DNA from: Limnochordia bacterium
GTDB taxonomy: Bacteria > Bacillota > Limnochordia > Darwinibacteriales > SLO01
NCBI GenBank assembly: GCA_007132635.1
Contig: SLOG01000382.1
Location: forward strand, 1-7,906
Direction of reading: 5' to 3'
Length of the DNA: 7,906 bases
Both the position numbers and the translations under genes were made by a program. Positions 1 through 5,924 of this stretch are shown here, piece by piece. A model generated the notes under the pieces. It saw only the letters and a program-made list of their open reading frames with translations. It was not told the DNA's origin and made no database searches. The number at the start of each line of letters is the position of its first letter. Position 1 is the first letter of the stretch.

Positions 1-54
1 AACCCCGACCGCCGCTGAGGTTCGGCATGGATTAAGACTTGGCTGTCACCATGG

Positions 55-85
55 GGGCAGGGCCGCTGGCTCTGCCCTGTTCTTT
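55..85 (+). terminator. GC-rich hairpin, probable terminator of an off-window upstream gene
   Basis: Bases 55-64 (GGGCAGGGCC) pair with 68-77 (GGCTCTGCCC) across a 3-base loop, giving a 10-bp stem with one G-U pair. A moderately T-rich run (TGTTCTTT, 78-85) follows. It lies just ahead of the sulfatase ribosome binding site, so it either ends transcription arriving from the left or acts as a leader hairpin for the sulfatase mRNA. The U-run is interrupted, so termination strength is uncertain. Bases 1-54 hold no gene I can support. Confidence 0.5.
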
Positions 86-101
86 GTGAGGAGGCTTTCC
101 T

Positions 102-1577
102 GTGGCCGATAGACCGAATGTACTTTTGTTAATGTGCGATCAGCTAAATGCAAGGATACTTCGCTGCTACGGGGGCCCGGTTCCGACACCCAACATCGAA
201 CGAGTGCTGCACCGGGGAGTCCGGTTTACTAATGCAGCCTGCCCGACACCGGTGTGTTCGCCGAGCCGAGCTTCCATGTTGACAGGCCGCTACCCTGGTT
301 CCCACGGTATCGCTCACAACTGTATGCAGAAAGACTATCCCCGGGGGACTGGTCCTTCGCCCAAAACGGAGGAAGGGATCACGAATGCCGACCGCACCAC
401 GGAGAGAATTCTTAACGAGTCGGGCTACTCGACGTACTTTTACGGCAAATGGCACTTGAGTGGCGAGGAGCTCAGCTATTTCCCGGATATGTATCGGGAA
501 CACCAGGAATACTACGATGAGATGACGGACGAAATGGCTCAGGTGCGACAGCGTCCCCGCGATCAGTGGGTCGACTGGTATGGTTGGGCGCAGCCGGTGC
601 AGGTGAGCGAGTACCTGAAGAACGCGGCTGCGGAGCGCTGGCAGGGGCGGGCATACGCAGATTTCATTGCCAAGATGGGTCGTCTTCTGTGGACCGATGA
701 GAAGTGCTTTGATTTTAAGTCGGCGTCGCGGGCCCTTCAGACCGTGACGAGTGCGTCGCGGCCGTTCATGGTCACGTGTTCGTTCAACAATCCTCATGAC
801 CCCAATGTGATCCAGGATCCGTACTACAGCGCCTTTGATCCGGAGAAAATCGAACTGCCGGAGACGTTTTCTCACTGGGAACCGCGCTTTGCCGACGAGC
901 ACTCCCGCCAGATGGTGCGTGATTTGGGTGAGCCCTTTGTGCGGGAATTTCTGCGGATCTACTATGGGCAGGTGCTCTTTGTCGATAAGCAGGTAGGGCG
1001 CATTTTGGATGCTCTGGAGGAAAGCGGCCAGGCCGACAACACCATCGTGGTCTTCACCGCCGATCACGGCGACATGGCAGGGGGACACGGTATGGTGTGG
1101 AAGTCGACCACTAGTCTCTACGAAGACGTGGTGCGAGTTCCCTTGATCGTTTCGCATCCGGGCCTTACCGCCGACGCCGGCGTTTGCAGTTGGGAGGTCA
1201 ATCTGACAGATCTGATGCCGACCTTGCTTGAACTCACGAGCCATGCAGTTCCGGAGGGCGTGCAGGGACAGAGCTTTGCCGATGCCGTGTTTGGACGCCA
1301 AGAGGCACCAGAGTACTTTCAGTTTAACCTTTCTGAGCGCATCGTGCCCAACGCAGAGCACATACGTGCTTACTCGGATAAGCCCCAGGGCGGCTTCATG
1401 CTGCAGACGCCGACGCACAAATACGTCCAGTATACGGATGGCGAGGAGTTTCTTTACGATCGGGAGCATGATCCGGGCGAGATTGCCAGCTGCGCCGCTG
1501 ACTGTCCTGACGAGGTTCAGCAGCTTCGGCACCAGCTGCAGGAGGCGCAGCGGCGGTACCACGGCTGGAAGCCCTGA
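102..1577 (+). CDS. Sulfatase family hydrolase (Cys-type, formylglycine-dependent)
   Basis: A 491-residue protein of the alkaline-phosphatase-superfamily sulfatases, which hydrolyse sulfate esters using a formylglycine made from an active-site Cys or Ser. The GTG start at 102 is supported by GAGGAGG at 88-94, 7 bases upstream. Visible motifs, in order: N-terminal metal-site Asp in LLLMCDQLN (D13); the signature C-S-P-S-R at residues 52-56, with C52 the residue converted to formylglycine, followed by ASMLTGRYP; GKWHL with K116 and H118; NNPHDP with H232; and the C-terminal metal motif TADHGD (D321, H322) with K334 shortly after. Length is typical of the family. There is no signal peptide, so the enzyme is probably cytoplasmic and acts on an imported or internal substrate. 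The substrate cannot be read from sequence; choline sulfate, aryl sulfate or sulfated sugars are all possible, and some superfamily members are phosphonate or phosphodiester hydrolases. No sulfatase-maturing enzyme is encoded in the window. Confidence 0.93.
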   Translation: MADRPNVLLLMCDQLNARILRCYGGPVPTPNIERVLHRGVRFTNAACPTPVCSPSRASMLTGRYPGSHGIAHNCMQKDYPRGTGPSPKTEEGITNADRTTERILNESGYSTYFYGKWHLSGEELSYFPDMYREHQEYYDEMTDEMAQVRQRPRDQWVDWYGWAQPVQVSEYLKNAAAERWQGRAYADFIAKMGRLLWTDEKCFDFKSASRALQTVTSASRPFMVTCSFNNPHDPNVIQDPYYSAFDPEKIELPETFSHWEPRFADEHSRQMVRDLGEPFVREFLRIYYGQVLFVDKQVGRILDALEESGQADNTIVVFTADHGDMAGGHGMVWKSTTSLYEDVVRVPLIVSHPGLTADAGVCSWEVNLTDLMPTLLELTSHAVPEGVQGQSFADAVFGRQEAPEYFQFNLSERIVPNAEHIRAYSDKPQGGFMLQTPTHKYVQYTDGEEFLYDREHDPGEIASCAADCPDEVQQLRHQLQEAQRRYHGWKP

Positions 1578-1613
1578 AGTTGGCAGACAAGGGATGCCCG
1601 GAGATGGTCCCTG

Positions 1614-1622
1614 TGGTATACT
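1614..1622 (+). promoter_or_regulatory. Possible extended -10 promoter for the mntA-hepT pair
   Basis: TGGTATACT fits an extended -10 element (TG-N-TATACT, five of six matches to TATAAT). It lies in the 72-bp gap between the sulfatase stop and the mntA start. No good -35 is seen 16-18 bases upstream, which is acceptable for extended -10 promoters. A start site about 7 bases downstream would give a leader of roughly 20 bases carrying the ribosome binding site AGGGGAGG (1633-1640). Inferred from pattern only. Confidence 0.4.
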
Positions 1623-1649
1623 GGGAAGCAGCAGGGGAGGCTCTGGGAC

Positions 1650-2060
1650 ATGGACCAACGTATTCAGCAAGAAGTCGCGATGATCGCACGAGAGTTTGGT
1701 TTGCGGTTTGTGGTGTGCTTTGGCAGTTACATGACCCCATTCTTCCGGGCCGACAGTGACATTGATGTGGCCCTTCTGGGTCACCGAGCGCTGGAGCCAG
1801 CGGAGAAGGCGGCTTTGCTGGAGCATTTGATCGTAGCGTTTCGCAAGAGCGAAATGGACCTCGTGGATCTGCAGACCGCGGATCCCCTTCTGCGGGCAGT
1901 CATCGCCCGGGACGGTTTTGTCGTGTATGAAGAAGAAATAGGGCTTTTTGAGCGCTACGCTGTGTTCTACACGAAGCACTATTACGAATGCAAACCGCTT
2001 TTGGACCAGGAGATGGCAGCAAATCGTGCCAAGATTTGGCAGGTGATCCAGGATGGATAG
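1650..2060 (+). CDS. mntA: MntA-type minimal nucleotidyltransferase antitoxin
   Basis: A 136-residue minimal nucleotidyltransferase (MNT). The fold's diagnostic motif GS-X10-DXD is exact: G25-S26, ten residues, then D37-I38-D39. These two acids bind metal and nucleotide, and a likely third catalytic acid lies in MDLVDL (D70 or D73). In characterised MntA-HepT pairs the MNT protein transfers AMP from ATP to a tyrosine of the HEPN toxin and so silences it. Here the gene is directly followed by a HEPN partner, overlapping by 8 bases (2053-2060), which indicates translational coupling and supports the antitoxin role. The ATG at 1650 has AGGGGAGG at 1633-1640. Antitoxin-before-toxin order favours excess antitoxin. 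It could alternatively be called a generic nucleotidyltransferase-domain protein, but the HEPN partner makes the pair assignment firm. Confidence 0.92.
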   Translation: MDQRIQQEVAMIAREFGLRFVVCFGSYMTPFFRADSDIDVALLGHRALEPAEKAALLEHLIVAFRKSEMDLVDLQTADPLLRAVIARDGFVVYEEEIGLFERYAVFYTKHYYECKPLLDQEMAANRAKIWQVIQDG

Positions 2061-2472
2061 CCACATCATCTGTCGACGTCTGGCCCAGCTGGCAGGGTTT
2101 CTGCAGGAATTAGAACAGCTCACGGCGGGCGTAGACGAAGAGAGTTATGCCCAAAACCTTCAGGTGAGACGAGCCGTCGAGAGGCAGCTGCAGTTGATCG
2201 TGGAGTGTGCCACGGATGCCAACGCGATGACGTTGAAACACCTCAAACAGGCTCCGGCTTCCGACTACTTCAACACGTTCATAAATCTGGCGGAGTGTGG
2301 TGTGCTGCCCGAAGATTTTGCTCTTCAGTTAGCAGCATCCACAGGCCTCCGCAATATTCTTGTGCACGAGTACCAGCGAGTGGATGACCGGATCGTGTAT
2401 CAGTCGATCTCCAAGACTCTCCTAGGCTATCGCCGCTATCTGCGGCTCATGATCGAGTATCTCGACTGCTGA
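2053..2472 (+). CDS. hepT: HepT-type HEPN RNase toxin (DUF86 family)
   Basis: A 139-residue, mostly helical protein of the HepT/DUF86 HEPN family. The HEPN active-site motif RX4HXY is intact in the segment RNILVHEY: R100, H105 and Y107. In studied relatives R and H form the RNase site of a dimer, and the Y is the residue AMPylated by MntA to block toxicity. Length fits the family. The start codon lies within the last codons of mntA (8-base overlap) and no separate promoter is apparent, so the two are made together. Because the catalytic residues are intact, the toxin is predicted to be active rather than decayed. Its RNA target (tRNA or mRNA) cannot be read from sequence. Confidence 0.92.
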   Translation: MDSHIICRRLAQLAGFLQELEQLTAGVDEESYAQNLQVRRAVERQLQLIVECATDANAMTLKHLKQAPASDYFNTFINLAECGVLPEDFALQLAASTGLRNILVHEYQRVDDRIVYQSISKTLLGYRRYLRLMIEYLDC

Positions 2473-2488
2473 AAGGCCAAGGTTCTGC

Positions 2489-2517
2489 TTGTCAACGGAT
2501 AATTGGGATGGTATGAT
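2489..2517 (+). promoter_or_regulatory. Sigma-70-type promoter of the B12 operon
   Basis: TTGTCA at 2489-2494 and TATGAT at 2512-2517 are separated by exactly 17 bases, each matching five of six consensus positions. The pair begins 17 bases after the hepT stop. Predicted transcription start is about 2523-2525, just ahead of the riboswitch P1 stem (2538). It separates transcription of the B12 operon from the toxin-antitoxin pair. Confidence 0.8.
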
Positions 2518-2537
2518 GAACGTGCAGACAACATAAC

Positions 2538-2686
2538 CAATAAGGGTTTCTATGGATTAAAAGGGAAAACGGTGAGAATCCGTTACTGTAGTCGCAGCTG
2601 TAACCAGCGTAACTCGCATAGCACCACTGCGCAAGCGGGAAGGTCTATGGGTTTGAGGCTGGAAGTCAGAAGACCTGCCCTTATTG
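2538..2686 (+). promoter_or_regulatory. Cobalamin riboswitch (aptamer)
   Basis: A cobalamin-sensing RNA leader. A perfect 9-bp closing stem P1 pairs CAATAAGGG (2538-2546) with CCCTTATTG (2678-2686). Conserved blocks occur in the expected order: AAAGGGAA followed by CGGTGAGAATCCG (2570-2582), then CAGCTGTAACC (2595-2605), GCACCACTGC (2621-2630), GCGGGAAGG (2635-2643), and a complete B12 box, GAAGTCAGAAGACCTGCC (2662-2679). AGGTCT (2641-2646) pairs with AGACCT (2671-2676) inside the core. It lies between a good promoter and the terminator ahead of cobA. Bound adenosylcobalamin (or a related corrinoid) is expected to switch off the downstream synthesis and uptake genes. Which cobalamin form it prefers is not determined here. 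Confidence 0.95.
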
Positions 2687-2734
2687 CGTACCTGCAACCT
2701 CCGACTTAGAGGGCTCAGGGATGCAGTCCGCGTG

Positions 2735-2757
2735 TGGACATGGAGTACCCATGTTCA
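2735..2757 (+). promoter_or_regulatory. Expression-platform hairpin, candidate P13 with kissing loop
   Basis: Bases 2735-2743 (TGGACATGG) pair with 2749-2757 (CCATGTTCA), a 9-bp stem with one G-U pair and a 5-base loop. GAGT at 2743-2746 (loop plus closing base) is complementary to ACTC at 2612-2615 in the aptamer, in the position where L5 is expected. This matches the known L5-L13 kissing interaction through which cobalamin riboswitches sense ligand. The left arm also contains GGACA (2736-2740), which could pair with TGTCC (2783-2787) of the terminator and act as an antiterminator. Structure assignment is inference from hand pairing. Confidence 0.5.
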
Positions 2758-2779
2758 GTGATGCGCTCGCTCTGTATCT

Positions 2780-2807
2780 AACTGTCCTTCTTGGGGGACA
2801 GTTTTTT
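2780..2807 (+). terminator. Intrinsic terminator of the cobalamin riboswitch
   Basis: AACTGTCC (2780-2787) pairs with GGACAGTT (2796-2803), an 8-bp stem with an 8-base loop, running into a block of six Ts (2802-2807). This is a classic Rho-independent terminator placed 38 bases before the cobA start, downstream of the aptamer. It implies control by premature termination rather than by hiding the cobA ribosome binding site, which lies beyond it at about 2829-2840. Confidence 0.88.
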
Positions 2808-2845
2808 CTGTTGTGTGACTAAAAAATGAGGAAGGGAGTGAAGCA

Positions 2846-3397
2846 ATGGACACGACCCAGGAACGAACCCGACTGCCTCAGGGGTTGGTGCAGGTGTACA
2901 CCGGCGATGGCAAAGGCAAGACCACGGCGTCCCTTGGCCTCTGTTTGCGGGCAGTTGGCTGCGGCTTCCGGGTGCTGTTCGTGCAGTTTCTGAAGGGCGG
3001 CAATACCACCGGCGAGCTTGCCTCATGCGAAGCCTTTGCCGATCGATTTGTCATCCGGCAGGTGGGGACGCCTCTGTTTATCAGGGATAGAGAACCTACG
3101 GCGGAAGAGCGCCAGCTGGCAGAGGACGGATTGCGGATGGTAACCAAAGCCCTGCAGTCCGGGAAGTATGATATCGTCGTGATGGACGAGATCAGCCACG
3201 CAGTGAATCTCAAGCTGCTGGAGACTGCGGCTGTGGAGGCTGCGGTGCGTTCACGTCATCCGCAGGTGGAAGTCGTGCTGACCGGTCGCAATATGCCGGA
3301 ACCGCTCCTGGACATGGCCGACCTTGTCAGCGAGATCCACGCAGTTAAACACCCCTTGGCCAAGGGAATAAAGGCGCGACGGGGCATTGAAGGGTAG
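2846..3397 (+). CDS. cobA: Corrinoid adenosyltransferase CobA/BtuR (CobO family)
   Basis: A 183-residue ATP:co(I)rrinoid adenosyltransferase, which transfers the 5'-deoxyadenosyl group of ATP to the cobalt of cob(I)yrinic acid diamide or cobalamin in the cytoplasm. Evidence: P-loop GDGKGKTT at residues 20-27, Walker-B-like VVMDE at 111-115 followed by ISHAVN, VLTGRNMPE at 144-152, and a C-terminal GIKARRGIEG like the family's usual ending. Length is close to the family norm. The ATG at 2846 has a purine-rich site (GAGGAAGGGAG, 2828-2838). It is the first gene after the riboswitch and terminator, and cobB follows after 8 bases, so the two are co-transcribed. It may serve both de novo synthesis and salvage. 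The symbol follows the Salmonella usage (cobA, also btuR or cobO). Confidence 0.95.
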   Translation: MDTTQERTRLPQGLVQVYTGDGKGKTTASLGLCLRAVGCGFRVLFVQFLKGGNTTGELASCEAFADRFVIRQVGTPLFIRDREPTAEERQLAEDGLRMVTKALQSGKYDIVVMDEISHAVNLKLLETAAVEAAVRSRHPQVEVVLTGRNMPEPLLDMADLVSEIHAVKHPLAKGIKARRGIEG

Positions 3398-3405
3398 GTG
3401 CGGCG

Positions 3406-4833
3406 ATGATACAAGCACGATTTGCAGTCGCAGGAACGCACAGCGGCGTCGGTAAGACAACCATTGCCTGCGGCCTTATGGCGGCATTGGTCCGCCGAGG
3501 TCTTACGGTGCAGCCCTTCAAAGTGGGGCCAGATTTTATCGACCCAAGCTTCCATAGGGCCATCTGTCAGCGGCCTTCCATTAACTTGGATTCTTGGATG
3601 ATGGGCCATGACGGGGTGCGCAGCACCTTTGATCGCTGGTCGGCGGGAGCAGCGGCTGTCATTGTGGAAGGCGTCATGGGGATGTTTGACGGCAGTTCGG
3701 GTGTGGGAGGCAGTGGGTCCACAGCGGATGCCGTCCAGACCTTAGGCCTTCCGGTGGTGTTGGTTGTGGACGCAAGCCATATGGCCGGCAGTGCGGCGGC
3801 GTTGGTGCATGGCTATGCGTCGCTTGACAAGCGGGTGTCGGTTGCCGCGGTCATCGCCAATCGTGTCGGGAACCCTAAGCATCTGCAGATGGTCAAAGAG
3901 GCAGTTGAGAGCGAGACAGGCATTCCAGTGGTGGGCGGGCTACCGCGTACGGCAGAATTGACCATTCCCGAACGCCATCTCGGGCTTGTCTCTGCTGAAG
4001 AACACACGTCTCTGTCTTCATGGACCCAGAACCTTGCTGATTTCATTGAGACGCACTTAGAACTCGATCAACTGCTGGGCCTGACGATGACGGTGGGTTC
4101 GGGTACGTCACCAGGGAGCACGTCGAGACACTCTTCGTCTGTTTCTCCGGCACAGAAAGCCGTGGTCGCTGTAGCACGAGATGCAGCTTTCAGTTTCTAT
4201 TATGAGGAGAACCTTAGGGCATTGGTGCACGCAGGTGGGGTCCTGCGAGAGTTCAGCCCTTTGGCGAACGAACCGGTTCCCGAAAGTGCTCACGCCGTGT
4301 ATCTGGGTGGAGGATTTCCCGAGATGTACGGGGAGAGGCTATCCGGAAACGAGCGGTCGGCTCGATCCATCCGGCAGGCACATCAGGCGGGAATGCCGAT
4401 CTATGCTGAATGCGGCGGACTTGCCTATCTGTGTGAAGCCTTGGAGGTGCCCCGCGAAGAGACTCGTTTTCCGATGGTGGGCATCGTGCCCGGCAGGGCC
4501 GTGCTGCAAGAACGTTTACAGGCACTGGGATACCGCGAAGCTGTCCTGCAGCAGCCTTCAATACTAGGGCCGGCAGGAACCGTTTTGCGGGGTCACGAGT
4601 TTCACTACACCTGTTGGGAGGCTCCTACTGGTCGAGAACAGCAGGGGGTCTATGCGCTGCAGGACTCAGAAGGGCGTTTGCTAGGGAAAGAAGGGTTTCA
4701 GAACGGCAGCCTGCTGGCGTCGTATGTGCATGTGTATTTCCCGCACAATCTGACGGCGGCTCGATCACTGGTGGCGCATGCCGTCAGCTACAAACAAACG
4801 AAGGAGGCAGTACAGCATGCGGAAACAGAATAG
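3406..4833 (+). CDS. cobB: Cobyrinic acid a,c-diamide synthase (CobB/CbiA)
   Basis: A 475-residue two-domain glutamine amidotransferase that amidates the a and c side chains of (hydrogeno)cobyrinic acid using ATP and glutamine. The N-terminal dethiobiotin-synthetase-like ATPase shows the P-loop GTHSGVGKTT (residues 10-19), KVGPDFIDPSFH (38-49) and VEGVMGMFDG (87-96). A low-complexity Ser/Gly linker (about 225-248) leads to VAVARDAAFSFYYEENL. The C-terminal class-I glutaminase-like domain has YLGGGFPE, the nucleophile Cys in AECGGLAYL (C335), HEFHY (396-400) and SYVHVYFPHN with H441. Length and order are normal. The ATG at 3406 lies 8 bases after cobA; no strong ribosome binding site precedes it, so coupling to cobA is likely. 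CbiA is the name used for anaerobic-pathway enzymes; sequence alone does not settle which pathway applies, and this gene could also serve salvage of incomplete corrinoids. Confidence 0.95.
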   Translation: MIQARFAVAGTHSGVGKTTIACGLMAALVRRGLTVQPFKVGPDFIDPSFHRAICQRPSINLDSWMMGHDGVRSTFDRWSAGAAAVIVEGVMGMFDGSSGVGGSGSTADAVQTLGLPVVLVVDASHMAGSAAALVHGYASLDKRVSVAAVIANRVGNPKHLQMVKEAVESETGIPVVGGLPRTAELTIPERHLGLVSAEEHTSLSSWTQNLADFIETHLELDQLLGLTMTVGSGTSPGSTSRHSSSVSPAQKAVVAVARDAAFSFYYEENLRALVHAGGVLREFSPLANEPVPESAHAVYLGGGFPEMYGERLSGNERSARSIRQAHQAGMPIYAECGGLAYLCEALEVPREETRFPMVGIVPGRAVLQERLQALGYREAVLQQPSILGPAGTVLRGHEFHYTCWEAPTGREQQGVYALQDSEGRLLGKEGFQNGSLLASYVHVYFPHNLTAARSLVAHAVSYKQTKEAVQHAETE

Positions 4834-5707
4834 GCATTGGTTAGTACTTATAGTGGGGTTGTTCGTGTTGGGGAGTCTTGCTGCAGGAGTCGCCGGCGCT
4901 GGTGACCTAGTGACGGTCGTCGATCAGTTCAACCGAGTTGTCGAGGTGGATCCGGATGCGCAGCGCATCGTATCCGTAGCTCCGAGCAACACGGAGATTC
5001 TCATCGAGTTGGGAGTCGCGGATCGCATTGTCGGTCGCACGGATTTCTGCGAATACCCGGAGGTTGAGTCGGTTGCTAGTATCGGAAGCATCACGCCGCT
5101 GAACATTGAGGCCGTTGTCAGCCTCGAACCAGACCTGATAGTCGCACACAGCATGACAGGCGAGGAAAACGTGGACAGGCTGGCTGGTTTTGGCATTCCA
5201 GTTGTCGCACTGCATTCTACGACCCTTGCGGATGCAGTACACAGCATTGAAATCATCGGCCAATCGGTAGGCGCCGATGAGCGGGCGGCTAAGCTTTTGG
5301 CTGGCATCGCCGAAAAGGAAGCCGTTGTCCGGGCTGCGGCGGATGATATCGCTGCCAAGGGACTCAAAGTCTTGTTTGTCATCCATGACGATGACCCTCT
5401 TTGGACGGCGGGACCTGGCTCTTTCATCCACGAAGCCATTGAGCTGGCCGGCGCCCACAATATCGCTGGAGACGCTGCGAGTGCCTGGGTTCAGATGGAC
5501 ACGGAGTCCATTGTCGCTCGCGATCCCGATGTCATTCTAGTGGGCAGTGATCCAAACAGCTTCTATGATGGTCCTCGCTGGCAGACACTGGCTGCAGTGG
5601 AAAAGGGTCAAGTCTACCAGATCAACACGGATGCTTTTAACCGGCCCACGCCCGGTCTGTGGGATAGTATCTTGTATATGGCTGAGCTGTTGGCGGATAG
5701 CGAGTAA
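4817..5707 (+). CDS. btuF: BtuF-like exported corrinoid/iron-complex binding protein
   Basis: A 296-residue periplasmic-binding-protein-like (PF01497-type) ABC substrate-binding protein. The ATG at 4817 is chosen over the upstream in-frame ATG at 4778 because AAGGAGG (4801-4807) sits 9 bases before it and because it gives a clean signal peptide: basic MRKQNR, a hydrophobic core (about 8-23), and VAGA-GD with likely cleavage after A28. The mature part carries RIVSVAPSNTEILIELG, IVGRTDFCEYP, NIEAVVSLEPDLIVA and a C-terminal DPDVILVGSDP, all typical of BtuF/FhuD-type proteins. Substrate B12 is inferred from the riboswitch operon; the family also binds ferric siderophores. The start overlaps the end of cobB by 17 bases, so translation is coupled. 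There is no lipobox cysteine, so it is not a lipoprotein. No btuC or btuD follows. Confidence 0.87.
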   Translation: MRKQNRHWLVLIVGLFVLGSLAAGVAGAGDLVTVVDQFNRVVEVDPDAQRIVSVAPSNTEILIELGVADRIVGRTDFCEYPEVESVASIGSITPLNIEAVVSLEPDLIVAHSMTGEENVDRLAGFGIPVVALHSTTLADAVHSIEIIGQSVGADERAAKLLAGIAEKEAVVRAAADDIAAKGLKVLFVIHDDDPLWTAGPGSFIHEAIELAGAHNIAGDAASAWVQMDTESIVARDPDVILVGSDPNSFYDGPRWQTLAAVEKGQVYQINTDAFNRPTPGLWDSILYMAELLADSE

Positions 5708-5738
5708 TCGAGAAGTTTCAGGAGATAGTAGACAGCAC

Positions 5739-5777
5739 ACGACGAGGGCCACTGATGGGGTCCTCGTCGTCGACTTT
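5739..5777 (+). terminator. Strong hairpin at the 3' end of the B12 operon
   Basis: ACGACGAGGGCC (5739-5750) pairs with GGTCCTCGTCGT (5759-5770), 12 bp with one G-U pair, around an 8-base loop. It starts 31 bases after the btuF-like stop. The following T-run is poor (CGACTTT), so it may be a weak intrinsic terminator, an mRNA-stabilising 3' structure, or an attenuator ahead of the small ORF at 5798. Confidence 0.55.
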
Positions 5778-5797
5778 CCAGAACGGAGGCGCAGACT

Positions 5798-5911
5798 ATG
5801 AAGCAGACGCAGTTAGACGCCGAGGGTAGGCTCGCGCTTACTACTAGCGCCCCCATGCTAAGAGAACAAGCAGGAGCGTTCATCGAGTTCATCGCCAGGG
5901 GTAAGCAGTAA
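5798..5911 (+). CDS. Small ORF, 37 residues, function unknown
   Basis: ATG at 5798 to TAA at 5909-5911. GGAGG at 5785-5789, 8 bases before the ATG, is a near-ideal ribosome binding site, which is the main reason to take this short frame seriously. The product is hydrophilic at the start (MKQTQLDAEGRL) and ends in an amphipathic stretch (LREQAGAFIEFIARGKQ). It has no membrane segment, signal peptide or cysteine. The C-terminal part vaguely recalls the end of Gfo/Idh/MocA oxidoreductases (a pattern like PLREELEHFVECIRTGK), so it could be a remnant of such a gene, though that resemblance is from memory and unverified. It lies just beyond the hairpin that closes the B12 operon and ends 13 bases from the stop of the convergent MFS gene. 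Confidence 0.45.
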   Translation: MKQTQLDAEGRLALTTSAPMLREQAGAFIEFIARGKQ

Positions 5912-5924
5912 TACTGCAGTTTGG

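Noticed and set aside
3..35. Possible 3' end of an upstream gene (open frame 3-35 ending in TAA)
   Set aside because: Ten codons are too few to support a gene, although the hairpin at 55-77 is compatible with one ending here.
144..2123. A 659-codon open frame on the minus strand across the sulfatase and mntA genes
   Set aside because: It is an antisense shadow of two well-supported genes. Its product is rich in R, H, P and L with no recognisable domain, as expected from the codon bias of the opposite strand.
2503..2709. A 68-codon plus-strand frame across the riboswitch
   Set aside because: It coincides with the -10 region and aptamer; RNA structure explains the sequence fully.
4778..4816. 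Upstream in-frame ATG for the btuF-like gene
   Set aside because: It would add 13 polar residues before the signal peptide and has no ribosome binding site, whereas the ATG at 4817 has AAGGAGG at the right distance.
4907..5460. Two long minus-strand frames opposite the btuF-like gene (178 and 183 codons)
   Set aside because: Both are antisense shadows; neither shows a known motif.
5905..5917. Palindrome GCAGTAATACTGC between the convergent small ORF and the MFS gene
   Set aside because: Only a 4-bp stem is possible with a realistic loop and there is no U-tract on either strand, so it is not a credible terminator.
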